NCBI GenBank assembly: GCA_029532415.1
Contig: JAQOTA010000046.1
Coordinates: forward strand, 434,001-498,000
Direction: 5' to 3'
DNA: 64,000 bases
Origin: Marasmius tenuissimus
Taxonomy: Eukaryota; Basidiomycota; Agaricomycetes; Agaricales; Marasmiaceae
The notes under the pieces are model-generated. The model had not been told where the DNA came from. It made no database searches and saw only the letters and a list, made by a program, of their open reading frames with translations. The translations under genes were made by a program, and so were the position numbers. Numbering within the stretch: the first letter of the stretch is position 1; each line of letters starts with the position of its first letter. Below, one piece after another: positions 1 through 11,289 of this stretch.

Positions 1-400
1 ACGTGGGTTTGACTTGCACTCTTAGCTCGATAGGACCAACTCCGAGACGGTAAGCCTCAACTTCATCCTCGTTCCGTCTAGTTAGCTTTCGACGTGGAAT
101 TTGACCACGGTAAGCGTTTCAAATCGTTTTCAAAACCTCCCTCTCTCTTTCCCGTAGATTCTGACTTGTATTTTTAGCTCGATAGGACCAACTCGAGACG
201 TTACGATTTCACTCCCCTCCCGTTCTGTCCAGTGAACCTTTGACGTGAACGTCGACCACGGTGAGTGTTTATAATTGTTCAAATGACTTCCTTCCCTCTT
301 CTGGTACGTTTCTGACCTAGATCTTCAGCTCCACAACGACCAACTCCGATACGATACACGAACAGTCACTTCCCTTCCCACTCGACCTATATCTTCTTGA
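1..400 (+). repeat. tandem ~150-bp exon/intron-like array 5' of the first GIY-YIG gene
   Basis: Three diverged units start near 30, 181 and 330 with a spacing of about 150 bp. Each has a block beginning GACCAACTC-GAGACG, ending CCACG, followed by a donor-like GTAAGCG or GTGAGTG, and later an acceptor-like CTCGATAG. The third unit merges into the leader of the downstream gene. The same array, in better condition and with five units, precedes the inverted gene copy at 33.96-34.70 kb. The unit at 181 has a TGA in the frame that stays open in the other locus, so this array may no longer be coding. Confidence 0.75.
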
Positions 401-444
401 TTTCCCCGAGATCCCCAATTTCGTTCCATCAATTCTTCTTAACC

Positions 445-974
445 ATGGTCTCGAGAGCCAATAACAAGTCCGGCTTCCGCTCGATTGAAACCCGTTACCG
501 CAGCCAGCGTCACCGAAGACCGAGTCAACACGACCGAGAAGGAGAACTATACATGCTACAGGGAGAATATCTCGGGAAGACGTTCATAAAGGTCGGGAGA
601 TCTATCGATAGCGACCGGCGTCTCGAGCAGCACACGACAAAGTGCAAGGGCGTCGAATGGAAGATGATCGGAGCATGGGACGCGACCCATTACAAGAAAT
701 CCGGTGAGTGCTCAACATGCCTCTTTCGTTCTTTTTCCAATCGATCTGCATCCTTAAGAGTCCTGTGTCCACTTGAGGATGCAGATGGTGTCCGAAGGAT
801 TCGTCAAGACTCACGTTATCTGTTCATGTACGTGCTCTCTTTCCTTCTCCTTTTCGTCTCTCAACCTCGGTAGGCGGCACCACTCACAACGAATGGTTTG
901 AGTTTCCGGGAATGACGATCTCCCAGGCGTTGGAGCACGCCGAAGCCGTGATCTCTAAACTTCAAAATGTTTGA
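445..974 (+). CDS. GIY-YIG/T5orf172 (MUG113-like) protein, copy 1
   Basis: Join 445-703, 759-827, 874-974, giving 142 aa; introns of 55 and 46 nt have clean GT..AG ends and correct phase. The N-terminal half carries the T5orf172/GIY-YIG signature: GELYMLQ, then FIKVGRSIDSDRRLEQH, as in KIGRT..RRL motifs. The C-terminal half has a CSCG..HNEWFEF ending typical of MUG113-type fungal proteins. The family is a GIY-YIG-like fold linked to DNA binding or cleavage; MUG113 in fission yeast was named as meiotically up-regulated. Biochemical role here is inference. ATG at 445 is the first methionine of the conserved part; an upstream in-frame extension through the mini-exon array is possible. Exon lengths (259, 69, 101 nt) are identical in the inverted copy at 33.3-33.8 kb. 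Confidence 0.82.
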
Positions 975-1350
975 TTTTCTGCTGTTGTATCCTGTAGTAT
1001 TATTTCTCTGTAAGATTTTCTCGATGTATTGGTAACGATATCGGACTTGCATCTACATAGCTTAGATTTTGTCTTGTACACCTCTTGAACTTTAGTACTG
1101 TATTCGTATCGAGACTCTCATATGGCAATGTAGCGTCTCACTGTTCTCCGTTTGCTTCACGTGTGATTTTGTTGGAACAAGTTAGTTGCACAGCCGGACC
1201 TGGCGTCTTATTCAGACAACGTAAGAGACTTGAAGATAATTTTAACCTCCTTCTGTGAGGTAGCCGTAGTAAGATCCCGTAATAAGTCGAAGCTCAATGT
1301 GAACGTTCCTTGGGACTGGGTATATTACAAGTCGGACGAGAATCGGATGC
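975..1350. repeat. 3' flank shared with the inverted copy
   Basis: Sequence downstream of the gene (for example the GCCGGACCTGG and CTTCTGTGAGG segments near 1193 and 1252) recurs in inverted form at about 32930-33080, beyond the end of the second gene copy. The duplicated block therefore includes the 3' flank, not only the coding exons. Similarity fades after about 1345. No gene is seen from 1350 to 1566 apart from a 9-bp-stem hairpin (ATGCCTCCG/CGGAGGCAT) at 1504-1526. Confidence 0.7.
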
Positions 1351-1566
1351 GATACTTAGGGCCTCAAGGAAGGAAAAAGATGAGTGGGGAACCATCTTAA
1401 GCTTTATTATAAGCACAGGATATACTATTTCAACGGATAGAAAAACCTAAGAGGGCCACAGAAGAGTTGGAAATCGTAGCAGCCGGTATTGAACTTAGTA
1501 CTCATGCCTCCGCGACACGGAGGCATGGGCTTCCTGAGGAGTCGCAATATCATCTATCTCAGCTGT

Positions 1567-2300
1567 TCATTGCACACGCATTGGTCCGTCGAAGTACACA
1601 TACATGAATACTCCGATGTGTTCACGAAAGATGTGGTTCATCAGACATTGGAAAGTCGAAGGAACGTTCGTATCTCCTTGGACGTGACTGATGAAGGTAC
1701 CAAGTACCGTTGCAAATGCAGTCTTCAAATACATCCTCTGGGTCAACTCGGACCTGTTCATAGGCATCCGATTGATCTATCTTGAATCTATACTTTGCGG
1801 CAGCTACCTGGGATCGTATCTGATCCTCGTCGGGCATGGGAGTGACGTCCTTGATTGTATTATCATTCCGGTGGCGACAATCAGTTGTTATCCGAATGGT
1901 TTTACCATCCTTCTTGGGAGCACAAAGCATTGGTACTGCTTGGGATACGGTTTGCAGTTCCCACCACTGGGCACGCATGTACTTGTCGATCTTTTCCGAT
2001 AACTGACTTCGCATTGAGTCAGGACATTTGGGCATGTAGTATCGGTACCACTTGTTCTCGTCCACCAGCGGAATCGTATGGTCGATATCCCGTAGAGGAG
2101 GCAGTTTTTCAGGTACACCCTTCATATGTCGGCGTAGCCCTTGATCCACTGCTCCCGAAGGCGTGGTATATTGGCCTCGGTATTCTTCTGAGACGTAGGT
2201 TCAGCTTTGTATACGGGCCGTTGAACTCGAATGAATTCAGACACGGGATCCTCAACAGGAGTTTGGTCCTGTTGATTAACAGCGACATCGGGGATCTACT
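1567..2300 (-). pseudogene. Ty3/Gypsy reverse transcriptase fragment
   Basis: Minus-strand frames read as the N-terminal half of a Gypsy RT: a linker ending GVPEKLPPLRDIDHTIPL, then KKDGKTIRITTDCR, a segment MPDEDQIRSQVAAAKYRFK with DQSDAYEQVRV, and after a frameshift near 1690 TFISHVQGD and the LMNHIFREHIGVF block. The catalytic YxDD box has decayed to VYFDG. A second frameshift near 2120 separates the linker. RNase H and integrase are not found next to it, so this is a truncated, dead fragment. The element would have copied itself through RNA in cytoplasmic particles when active. Confidence 0.85.
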
Positions 2301-2474
2301 TCCCTTGGTTCCCAACTGGAGCGTAACGGGGCTCTCCAATTGAGATATTGGAAGTTTCACCACTCGTGCAAAGTTTGGACTTCTCGCAAAGCCGTTGCTA
2401 AGGGCTTCAACTACCTAATTCTTATGTGTCTAAGTTCTCCTCTATGAACCAGCGAGTCGCGCACTTCATGTTCC

Positions 2475-2556
2475 GAATCACGTACCGAAAGTCGAAATTT
2501 ACGTACCTGATGTCCAAATTCACGTACCACGCGTCCGGATTCACGTACCTCGCGTT
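2475..2556. repeat. short degenerate tandem repeat around ACGTACC
   Basis: Four imperfect units of about 24-27 bp share the core TTCACGTACC or TTTACGTACC. The ORF across it is a by-product: its peptide repeats KFTYL/GFTYL in step with the units. No gene is recognised from 2301 to 3540. Confidence 0.6.
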
Positions 2557-3544
2557 TGCTCATGCTCATATCCTGAACTCACTTATTGGCAATTCCTACT
2601 CTTACAACTACCAAGTGACTGCGAAAGCCACTCTTTCCTCAACCAGTAACTCTTCCGTGCTATGGGGCTTGCCGCTTGATAAGTATCCGAGAGCATACCA
2701 AGGGAACCATGGCTGGTCACTGGGCATCTCAGTACTGCTGTCCAATGTGAGACAAAGAATCCAGAATATATGTCTCATTTTTTGCGTACCTGACGCTAAG
2801 ATGAGCGGGTTCAAAAGGGCTCGTTCAATGGTGCGATAGCGTGGGAATTCAAAGACACCGGAGGCAAGACCTCGGGTGTTAGGGTGGCAAACAGTAGAAT
2901 ATCAAGGCGCGCACCGCGCCAGCGATCGTTTTCCGATGGCCCGCTTTACAGCTGTGCCGCCGGTAACAGCCACTGTAAAGATCCTAGCCTTTGTCGGCTT
3001 GATCGTTGATGAAAAGGAATCACATCTGTACCATTAATGAACAGGTCCGAGAAGGAACCATCGACTGATCGAGTCGCCATTTCATTGATAAGGGAAGGAT
3101 CGGTGAGAGGAAGTCATTCCGAGCATCGTTAATGAAGCTGGCTATCAGGACTTTGGCGCAAATCATGACAATGAACAAGGGTTGAACTAGTGGCAATAAT
3201 TATAATGAACCTACATGGAGTGTTGCTGGGACATATCGTAGGCTATCCCAGTCGCCAGCAAGCCGATCCAATTCAGGTTTTGGCCAACAATGAATTTCAA
3301 GGTAAAATCTTCTGGGTAAGCCATTGGGAATCCAGAGGGAGTCGTGTCGAATTGAGGGATCACTCCCAGTGAAACTAGGTGACGAGACTCGTTGGGCCCA
3401 CAGAATGTCGATGGAACGAGACGAATCTAGCCGTCAGGGGCTGACTTTAATGACTATAGACGAAATGATGTAGTTGACTGACAGAATGAAACTTTTCGAA
3501 GCTGAAAACGAAAAGTTGCAAGCCTAGATTCTATTCTGGAAGGA

Positions 3545-3710
3545 AGGAAGAGTTTATTACACGGCATGGTCCACGAGCTGAACGCCGGCTCCGGAATGCA
3601 CCCCGGTGTCTATCTAAGTACACCTTCGATCCCGGGATTCCCCGCCACCAACCAGACGAGCTCACAGCGCTCGAAGTCTGCGGTAGATCTGGCCAGCAAG
3701 GGGACACCGC
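3545..3710. repeat. dispersed repeat, copy 1 (partner at 15085-15245)
   Basis: Contains ACGGCATGGTCCACG, AACGCCGG.TCCGG, CTTCGATCCCGGGA and a GAGCTCAC-GC segment in the same order as the stretch near 15085-15245, on the same strand. Both copies sit upstream (5') of minus-strand Gypsy remnants, so a Gypsy-derived origin is plausible but unproven. Length and divergence suggest an old insertion. Confidence 0.6.
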
Positions 3711-6196
3711 TACACATAAACAAAAAGCCTAACTACCACGTATGTACCTTACCAAGGTCCTAGCCTGCTGCCTAACACATCCACATAAAGCACTCGCTCG
3801 GGACCAGAACCTAGTATAAACCCTCATAGCCTATAATGTACTTGTGCTATGTGTGTGTTTGATATTGCGGCCCATTGAATATTGACGAGATACGAGATGC
3901 ATCGCACTGTGATTCGGTATGCGGGCCTCTACTTCCTGTAGCTGACAATGCAGTAGACCAACAGGACAAATTTCCCAGTGTATAGCGATGCCAAAGTAGA
4001 GTCGGAATGATTGTCCCACGAGACCTTGATTTGTGCTTGGCAGCCCGTAGAAGCCGTTCAACCGCGAGAGGTAGGTCGCGAGAGGTAGGCCATTCGTCAA
4101 CATCATTGTGAAAGCCCCCATCCAGGTTCTGAATGTGCAGTGGTCGTTGGATACCTTACTGTATCATGTATGGGTTCTGGTGGCAGATCGGCGGGTACGC
4201 AGAGTGGTTGTTGATTTTTGGAAAAATATTTACTACAAGTGGGAGAATACCAGGTCATCTCCCGTGGCTGCGCGACTTTATGACTCTCAGAGAATCCTGG
4301 GCCATCGTCGGGAGGAACGGGAGGGTAAGGTAAGTGCGGCTACCTGGCTATCTGACCTTCCCGGGGTCACAGCGAGGAGGTGCGTAGTAATTATCCGCGG
4401 CTGCTTGGCTATCTGACCACCGGAATGCTTTACGTGCATGAACGTAGACTCCCAGGGCCACAGCAAGAAGGTACGGACGTGAAAACGAAAAATAGAGGCG
4501 TGAGAAGATCATTGTGGCTGTGCTGTACGCGAGGGTCAATTCTGGGTCTGAGAAGCTCAACGGGTTATATTCTGGACGATAGCCAGCGACAGGGACCATA
4601 TACGAGCTTCAGACTTGAAAATTAGTTGGAGACGACGTCGAGTAGTGTATGGGTGCAATTTGAAGCCAAGGGAAGGTCAAAATGCGGCTGGATTGAGATT
4701 TCCAGTTTGGATGACATGAGATCATGGGAGTCTGTTCTGCGGAAATTGGAAATTATCGTCTGGAAGATTCAATTGACAATATTGCAACAGGCTTGAAACT
4801 AATTGGCACGTGTGACGCGATTTTCTAACTGATGTCATACACTGTCACGTTCGCAATGCCAACAGCTCGCGCTCAGCTTGTCTTGCCAGCAACCATGACG
4901 GTTCTCGAAGGCAACTGCTATCATGACGAATGGCCCAGTTTCGAATGGACTAGGATGCCCATAATTTGTGGCCCAGTACCAGCAGCTGGCAAGTGCCTAC
5001 GTTCATACATACAGCTCACCTATCGTTTACCTCTGGGCAATACTGCGCGGCCATCCTAACATGAAAACCACACCAGCTCGATATTCTCTTGGTCGCTGGG
5101 GGTGTCGCAGTGACCATCTCTAATGTCTCAGAATATTTACTTTCACTCTAGCTTTGTTTTGCGAGACATCGCGTTGAAATCTTCGCTGAGGTACCTGTTC
5201 ACCCCCCCCCCCCCGCCCCCTCTGAATGACATCGCCAGTCTTGACATGCCAGCTCAATACGACGGGGTACCCGAGGCCTTTGTCGTGCCCGAAGATGGAG
5301 ACAATGACTTGCTAGATAATGATGATTCTGTATATCGGTGACTATAATAGCCACGCGCTGTAAACCCACTGTACATAACTCGACATCTACCGTCGACTGT
5401 TGACTCTACTAGTCTCCCCTAGGCTGACTCTTACGGCTGCGGGCACTCGGTATGACTCTACCCGACTATGATGTCGATGACCAATCAACAATATCAAACA
5501 AACCACAGATGTATATCATTGACTCATGAGAAGATGTTGGAAGGTGTCTATCGAAAGGGCATGGTTGTATCTGTGCTGTAGGCCCGTGTGCGACTGAAAT
5601 GGCCATCGCACAAGCTACGGACCCCTGCAGTTCCTAAATGGGACCACCGCAGGTTTACCTCTTACCTCTTACCTCTCCAGAGTCATGTCAGCGGCCGGCC
5701 CACGAAATGATTCTAATGATCCTCCTTCTCCCTCCCCCTCCCTTTCTTTCCACTATTGACGACTGTGACCTTCATTCAGTTTACATGTATCTCTCATCGA
5801 ATCATTCCACCTCTTTCCTTCCGTTTGGTTGGCGCACGGCCGGTTTGTCTCACTCCTTCCAGTTCTGAATTCATTTGACTTATGCTGACCGTGACTATAC
5901 TCGATGTTTCTATCAGGGAATTGATTCACGTCGTCTTTTGAAGCCGTCGTGCCGTTGAAAAAAATGACTTGCCACAGATGAAGAAACAGAGATAGGACAT
6001 GGCAAAAAGGCAAGAAAGGGCGGGCTGTCGTGGTCACCGACTCACCACGAACGGTGCGGGTACGTGACAAACGAAAATTATCATAACAGTATAACCACCA
6101 ATGCTTACTGGTTCTCAGACTCAACACACAAGAACGCAAACTTTGTCTCTCCTTTGCCCTGTGATTCTCCAAGTCGATGTCTAACCCCCCTGTCTC
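3711..6196. other. no recognisable gene
   Basis: ORFs here are short and match no family I recognise. Near 4337 and 4398 the phrase GGCTxCxTGGCTATCTGACC occurs twice about 61 bp apart, suggesting a decayed local duplication. A poly-C tract lies at about 5203-5217. I see no RNA gene or element end. Confidence 0.4.
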
Positions 6197-7026
6197 ATGT
6201 TATCCAATCTTCAACCTACCGGCAATGAGATCCAACAAATCAGTCGAGGGCCTACTGGCCGTGGTACAGAGAGTGACCACTTGTTTATCGGTAAGTTTGG
6301 GCACCTCCTCTCTTATACCATTACGTTGAACACTTTGCAGTGACGCGAAAACCCGTTCCTCAGCATATTGTTACTTCTTGGTCTCCCTCATCAATTGCCG
6401 ATGTTGACGATGACGACGCTGATGAAGATAACGACGATAACAAAAGCAGCAACGATGAAGGTCAGCGAATATATCATATACTACACAGCCGTGTCTTACC
6501 CTCCCCGATCTGTAGAGAGGGAAGACACCGAGGGAATCGTTTCCGATATGTTGAAAACAGACCAACCGTCCTGCTCGAAAATACCAACGTCGGATTCTTG
6601 AGTCGGATGGTGAGGGGTCTGATGGATGCGATTCCGACAATGGCGCTGAATCGACAAGGGCGCTGAATCGATAATGGCGCTGAATCCGGTGAGTTCTGAA
6701 GCTGGATCATCATGAGCGCCTTACTCACTCAGGTTTATCGATCAGACAGATCCACCATGGCCCTTCGTCCACAAAAGAAGGCACACATCGATCCCATTGA
6801 CCTGACTCAAGACAACGAGTCCGGTGACCTCGAAATGACCATGGCAGAATTCGAGGCTATGTCATTAGGCACGAGCGACGGCAACAATTCCGGGTCGGGA
6901 CTTTTTCTTACTGGCACCCCTCCTGCTCAATTGTCCACGCCCTCTACGTCTACTGTCAGTCCTCAGTACCCTGACCCGCGTCCCGAAAACGACCCCTACA
7001 CCAACAAACCGGACCTAGACTTCTAG
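6197..7026 (+). pseudogene. putative acidic protein with SUMO-interacting-like motif, probably frameshifted
   Basis: Not a recognised family. A plausible model starts at ATG 6197, with introns 6291-6340 (50 nt), 6461-6515 (55 nt) and about 6689-6732, ending at 7026. Exon 2 encodes an acidic stretch (VDDDDADEDNDDN). The last exon carries HIDPIDLTQDNESGD, which resembles a SUMO-interacting motif (hydrophobic core followed by acidic residues). In exon 3 the acidic reading (ESDGEGSDGCDSDN) continues only after a one-base shift at about 6599. Three copies of a 17-bp unit (GGCGCTGAATC core, from 6643) then break the frame again, because 17 is not a multiple of three. The gene is most likely disabled, or the model misses an intron. 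Confidence 0.45.
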
Positions 7027-7232
7027 TTTGCTTGCTTTGCAGCCTTCTCAATATGATTACACTCTTTGGCCCGCTCTATCTGATTTCTGTATATTATATC
7101 ACCCACATTCTCGATCCCTCACAGTGATTATTACAAGCCCCTAGTACAACCTTATTTTCTTGCCAAGAACCTTCCGTTACTTGAAGGCTATTATTCCTTA
7201 CTCTGTACGCTATAGTCACCTCAATAGACTCC

Positions 7233-9303
7233 TCATTCGAAGTCCCGATGAACTATACACTCGAGCATGTAAACTAGAATGTCGAGAGATTGTGCCCACT
7301 TCTCAGCCCTTGGACGCCAGATGTGATTGGGCAAGTCCACACGTATCTCGCGGGTCCCTTTCATTTCCAGATCGCAACAGCTCATACGACGGATACTCGC
7401 CGCCCTCCCATTCTTCCGGCAGAACACTGTATCCTTCGGGAAGAAAGCCCTGCTCCTCCGCAGCGCCGAGTGCTCTCTCAAAAAGCTCCAGTTCGACGGC
7501 GTCAAGAGGTGGGGAATGCCTGGGAACATGAACACGTTCCATTAAATCCCCGAGACCGGCAAAAACCTGACTTGCGCCCGGCGGAAGGCCCAGCTCCTCC
7601 ATGTCAGAATCGCTGGATGCGTCACTAAACGCGTTTTCGGTCTCCGAGAACTCCTCGTCAGATAGAGTACCAGCTCCAGTCTGGCTACCGGGGCGTGGAC
7701 GATGTTCTCTGTCAACACCATGCTGGTCGTTGATTAGAAGGTCAGCTAATATAATGCTCATAATGCTCATAATGTGAATCATGCTTACATTTGGGCTCAT
7801 ATTTAGCCCTTCACCAGATATCGGGTGAGCATTCCATTCCTCCCGAAATTTATCACAGTCGATATTGATCATGTCCAGGAAAAGGTATTGTAGGAGCCAG
7901 ATGTGGTGGCGATCCGACCGCTTGAGACCATGAAGTGACTCAAGGCGGTAGAAAAACGCCCGCCACTGGCGGCCGAACTGTCGGCCTACTTCTACCCATA
8001 ACCTCTCGATCTCGAGTAGAGCTAAATAGCTGAATGAGAGTAAAAGACACGGTGAGGCAAGAACTACTCACGAGCCCCATATAAATGAACCACGGTCCTG
8101 CCCTTTCTTGAGGATCATGTACAATGCGACAAGTTTGTTTTCCGTTCCATAGTCACCTCTCGTACGTGCGGTGCTCCATACAGATCGACTACATCTATAA
8201 AATTCTCAAGAGCCGTGCTAGCACGGTTAGTTATTTGTACTGGCTCTGATTGCAACCACCTGAGGATAAGTGAACAAAGCGCAGCTGGAAATCGTGGCGA
8301 GTCATACATCGCGGCCATATCCATCAACAATCCCATGAACCACAATCCCCTACAAGATCAGTTTGTGGTGGCCTTCGATATGCCAGAGCGCGTTCGGACG
8401 TGATATCTTGTATCTTCGGCGCCGAGTGACTTGGTTCCTTCGAAGAACAACCCCGAGGCCATGCACTCTTGCAATATACCCAATATCCGGTGTCGTTGGA
8501 CCCGAAGTCCATGATGGGAGCGGAGGTGTTCCATTAAGTACGATAGTCCAGAACCTGGGTGTTCTTTTCGGTACCCACGCACTATTTCGTCCAGTCTACG
8601 ATTTGATATCCTACTAAATCGCCAGCTCTCGAGGTTATATCTCTGATCAGTAAAATTAGTTTGAGACTCAGAACCGACAAAAAATCAGTCATACCTTCAT
8701 GTACTTCCGCAATGTGCTCCGATGGACAGAAAGCGACTTTGTCTTTGCCAGTTTCGCAATTTTGATTGCTCGCTCAAAGCCCATGGCCTCCTTGAGATAG
8801 TTCTCATCAATGACTTTTGCTGGCCGCCCGCGCTTTCCTGTTCGATGTAATCTGACCAGCTTTGGCACACGAACACGGCGATCATCGCCGACGAATAGTA
8901 AGTACTTAGAGCCAAGTAATTAACGCAAGACTTACTGGTTTCTCGACGTAGACTCAGCGCGAGAAATTTTCGAGGCTAGCCTACCAAACAACTGTGAACC
9001 TTCAGTGATTCAAGCTTCCGGAACGCTCTCCCTCTCCAGAGCCTCCAGAAGCGGGACCGCCTCATCTCGTATCAGATCATAATAGAGCTTTGACCGATTT
9101 GAATCTGAGTCTTGACCTAATGCAGCTCGGGCCTTATTGTATATAGTTGTCAGACGTTGAGCAGCGTTGAGAATACTTGGAGACCATGGGATAGTAGGAT
9201 CTGGTACTGGAAGGGTGATGAATGGAGGGATGCTGCTTGAACTGCTCGGAGGCATCGAAACACCAATTCGGTACCAGGTGAAGCTCAAGATGATGTTGAA
9301 CAC
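7233..9303 (-). pseudogene. basidiomycete 'integrase core domain' (rve/DDE-type) protein, degenerate
   Basis: Reads from 9303 down with several introns. The N-terminal leader contains SILNAAQRLTTIYNKARAAL. A helix-turn-helix-like stretch follows (KRGRPAKVIDENYLKEA, then SLSVHRSTLRKYMK). The catalytic region has ENFIDVVDLYGAP and a frame-shifted DYGTENKLVALYM, then FIWG and IERLWVEVGRQFGRQWRAFF. The C-terminal block has LLQYLFLDMIN and EEWNAHPISG, an acidic tail, and a GYSVLPEEWEGGEYPSYELL ending. One-base shifts are visible near 8010 (before IERLW) and 7350 (before WRPRAEKWAQSLDIL). The family has a retroviral-integrase-like fold and is multicopy in Agaricomycetes; mobility is inference. It is head-to-head with the gene starting at 9376. 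Confidence 0.78.
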
Positions 9304-9375
9304 GTGAATCGACTACCTCTTTCGGAGTCCCGTCGAAGACACGAGTCCAGTACCACAAGGACAGCACCTCACCAT

Positions 9376-10340
9376 CATGTCCAACTCAGACCTCATACTC
9401 GCACCAGACGCCATGTCACGGGAGGAGTCTGAGGCACGGATCTCATCTGGTCAACCTTTTCATCGACATGAGCTGGCCGCGTTGGTTGCACTGACGCGTT
9501 CACGAAAAGACACGTAATACTGGTTCACTGATGGCAAGGTGGTTGAGGTCAGCATCTTTGCACTCAGATGGCCTATTGATTTAGACTAACGTGTCTTTAC
9601 GATGATCAGATTGTCGGTCGAACAGTTAGAGTTCACTTGTCATTAGCCTTCGGCGCGATCCCAGCTCTCAAGGACTGGATCATTGCCAGTGAGGATCCGA
9701 GCAAAACCCGCGACCCCTCTCATCCCCCGGCTTGAATCTGAAGCGTCTTAGCGTACCCAATGGTTCTCCAAAGGGGCGAAGTCATCGGTTATAAAAATAT
9801 GCTTGAATGGCTGAAATATATATATCAAAAGTATAACCTTGACGCAACCGTTCTCACAGAATAACTAATCGACACGGTTAGCACGTACAGAAAAGAGGAG
9901 TTTAATGAAGAAGAACTCACGCATCTTCTCCTATGGGGTCATTTCTGGGCTGTTGAGCATGCCGTCACATTTGCAAAGGATGAACTTGTCGCCATGATCC
10001 GCTCCAAGCCACCCAGCGTATATTTGGGACTCGCGAGACAATTCTTAATAGGCAAATTTGTCGAGCCTGGTCGGATTGGAGCAATACATCGACATTAGCG
10101 TCACCCCCCAGTTGAGGGAGATCACAGATAATGATATTTACCGCATGGAATACCGTGCCTACAAAATCATCGCACGGACTCGTGGAACCGATTTTCGGAG
10201 ACGCATGGAGCTGGCTATAATTACGCCGTCAATGGGAGTCCCAGAGGATAGCCTTTCCACCCCTCGCCCGACACGAAACCTGCCGACAAGCCTGGAAAGA
10301 GGGTTGGCGAAGCGAAGTTGCAGCTCGTCTTTTGAATAAA
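9376..10340 (+). pseudogene. unknown multicopy-type protein, degenerate, divergent from the integrase gene
   Basis: ATG 9376 lies 72 bp from the start of the minus-strand integrase gene. The reading runs MSNSDLILAPDAMS, then HELAALVALTRSRKDT followed by a stop. Past a likely intron (acceptor before IVGRTVRVHLSLAFGAIPAL) come MLEWLKYIYQKYNLDATV and the block HLLLWGHFWAVEHAVTFAKD. The last part reads EYRAYKIIARTRGTDF after a frameshift near 10090. Stops and shifts make it a pseudogene. No function is known to me; the long well-kept blocks show it was a real protein of about 250-300 residues. Position suggests a partner gene of the integrase. Confidence 0.6.
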
Positions 10341-11289
10341 AAGACTTTGATTCCATTCCATCTCATCTCTTCCTTCATCTATACCCAAGTTATTTTATAA
10401 GGGTCCTCGCCAGACGCCGTCCGCCTATTCGCAGATCAATCAACGATGCGCATGTGCTGCTGTCGACAACCTAGTCTATGGACCCAATCTGGACAACTAT
10501 GGTTGGATAGCCATCAAGAACAGTGCCGTGGAGAGAGTGAAGAATCTGTATGGGCGTTGGGAGGAAATGATGCAGCGGTGAATGGTGGTTTTGCTGATGA
10601 GTTCTCCAATGAGAGTGTCATTCAGTCCATATAAAGCAGACAATTAGACCAACAGAGGAGGTCGTTGTGCAGGCTAACTTATGGATAACAAGCTTCGTAG
10701 GCATGGAGAAGAGAGTATGTGTGCCCATGAAAATTTTGGTGTCTCAGATGCCTCGGTGGGGCTGAGTAAGGGCATCGGAGTGGTGATTATGCGATGATAG
10801 AAAATTCGAAAATTGAAAAAGTGGATTTCTGGATGATTTGAAGCAATTGCGAGAGAATTTTTGGGTGTCAAAGTTTTGAGAATGATCTCGCGATTGTGAG
10901 CCTACTAGAGGGCGTATGAAGAAGTTGGCAGTGGATTTGGACTCCCGCAGATGAGGGCTTTCTGTGGCTAGTACTTGGGTACCGTGGGAATTTCTGTGGG
11001 CTTGGATCGATTTTCTAGGCCTTCCCATTGATCCTGGCACAGTTCTATATTAGCAGAATCGTGCGGAAGGTTCAGGATTTGCTCTGGACTCCCATCTGAG
11101 GCAAAACCTGTGCGACCTCATCTGGGCGAGCTAGAGCGTAAATACTGTTTCTAGCCGTGGGAACCATAGAGATGATGAGCGCTCTCATCGTGAGCAGCTT
11201 CGGAATCAAGATTTGCATATCCTGCATATTTCGCGTTTTATTGCGGAGGCGACCTCGCGCGCTGCGAGAGTAATTTTTGTTTCTAAGCG
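10341..11289. other. no recognisable gene
   Basis: Several overlapping short ORFs on both strands, none with a recognisable family. I see no element ends or RNA genes. Confidence 0.4.

Noticed and set aside
1504..1526. Perfect 9-bp hairpin near the Gypsy fragment as a terminator or small RNA
   Set aside because: Too short and isolated; no T-tract and no second copy seen. Chance is sufficient.
2426..2839. 137-codon ORF as a gene
   Set aside because: Half of it is a translated short tandem repeat; no start context, splice sites or family.
5203..5217. Poly-C tract as a structural element
   Set aside because: A plain homopolymer with one G interruption; no neighbouring motif. A similar run at about 50892 is equally uninformative.
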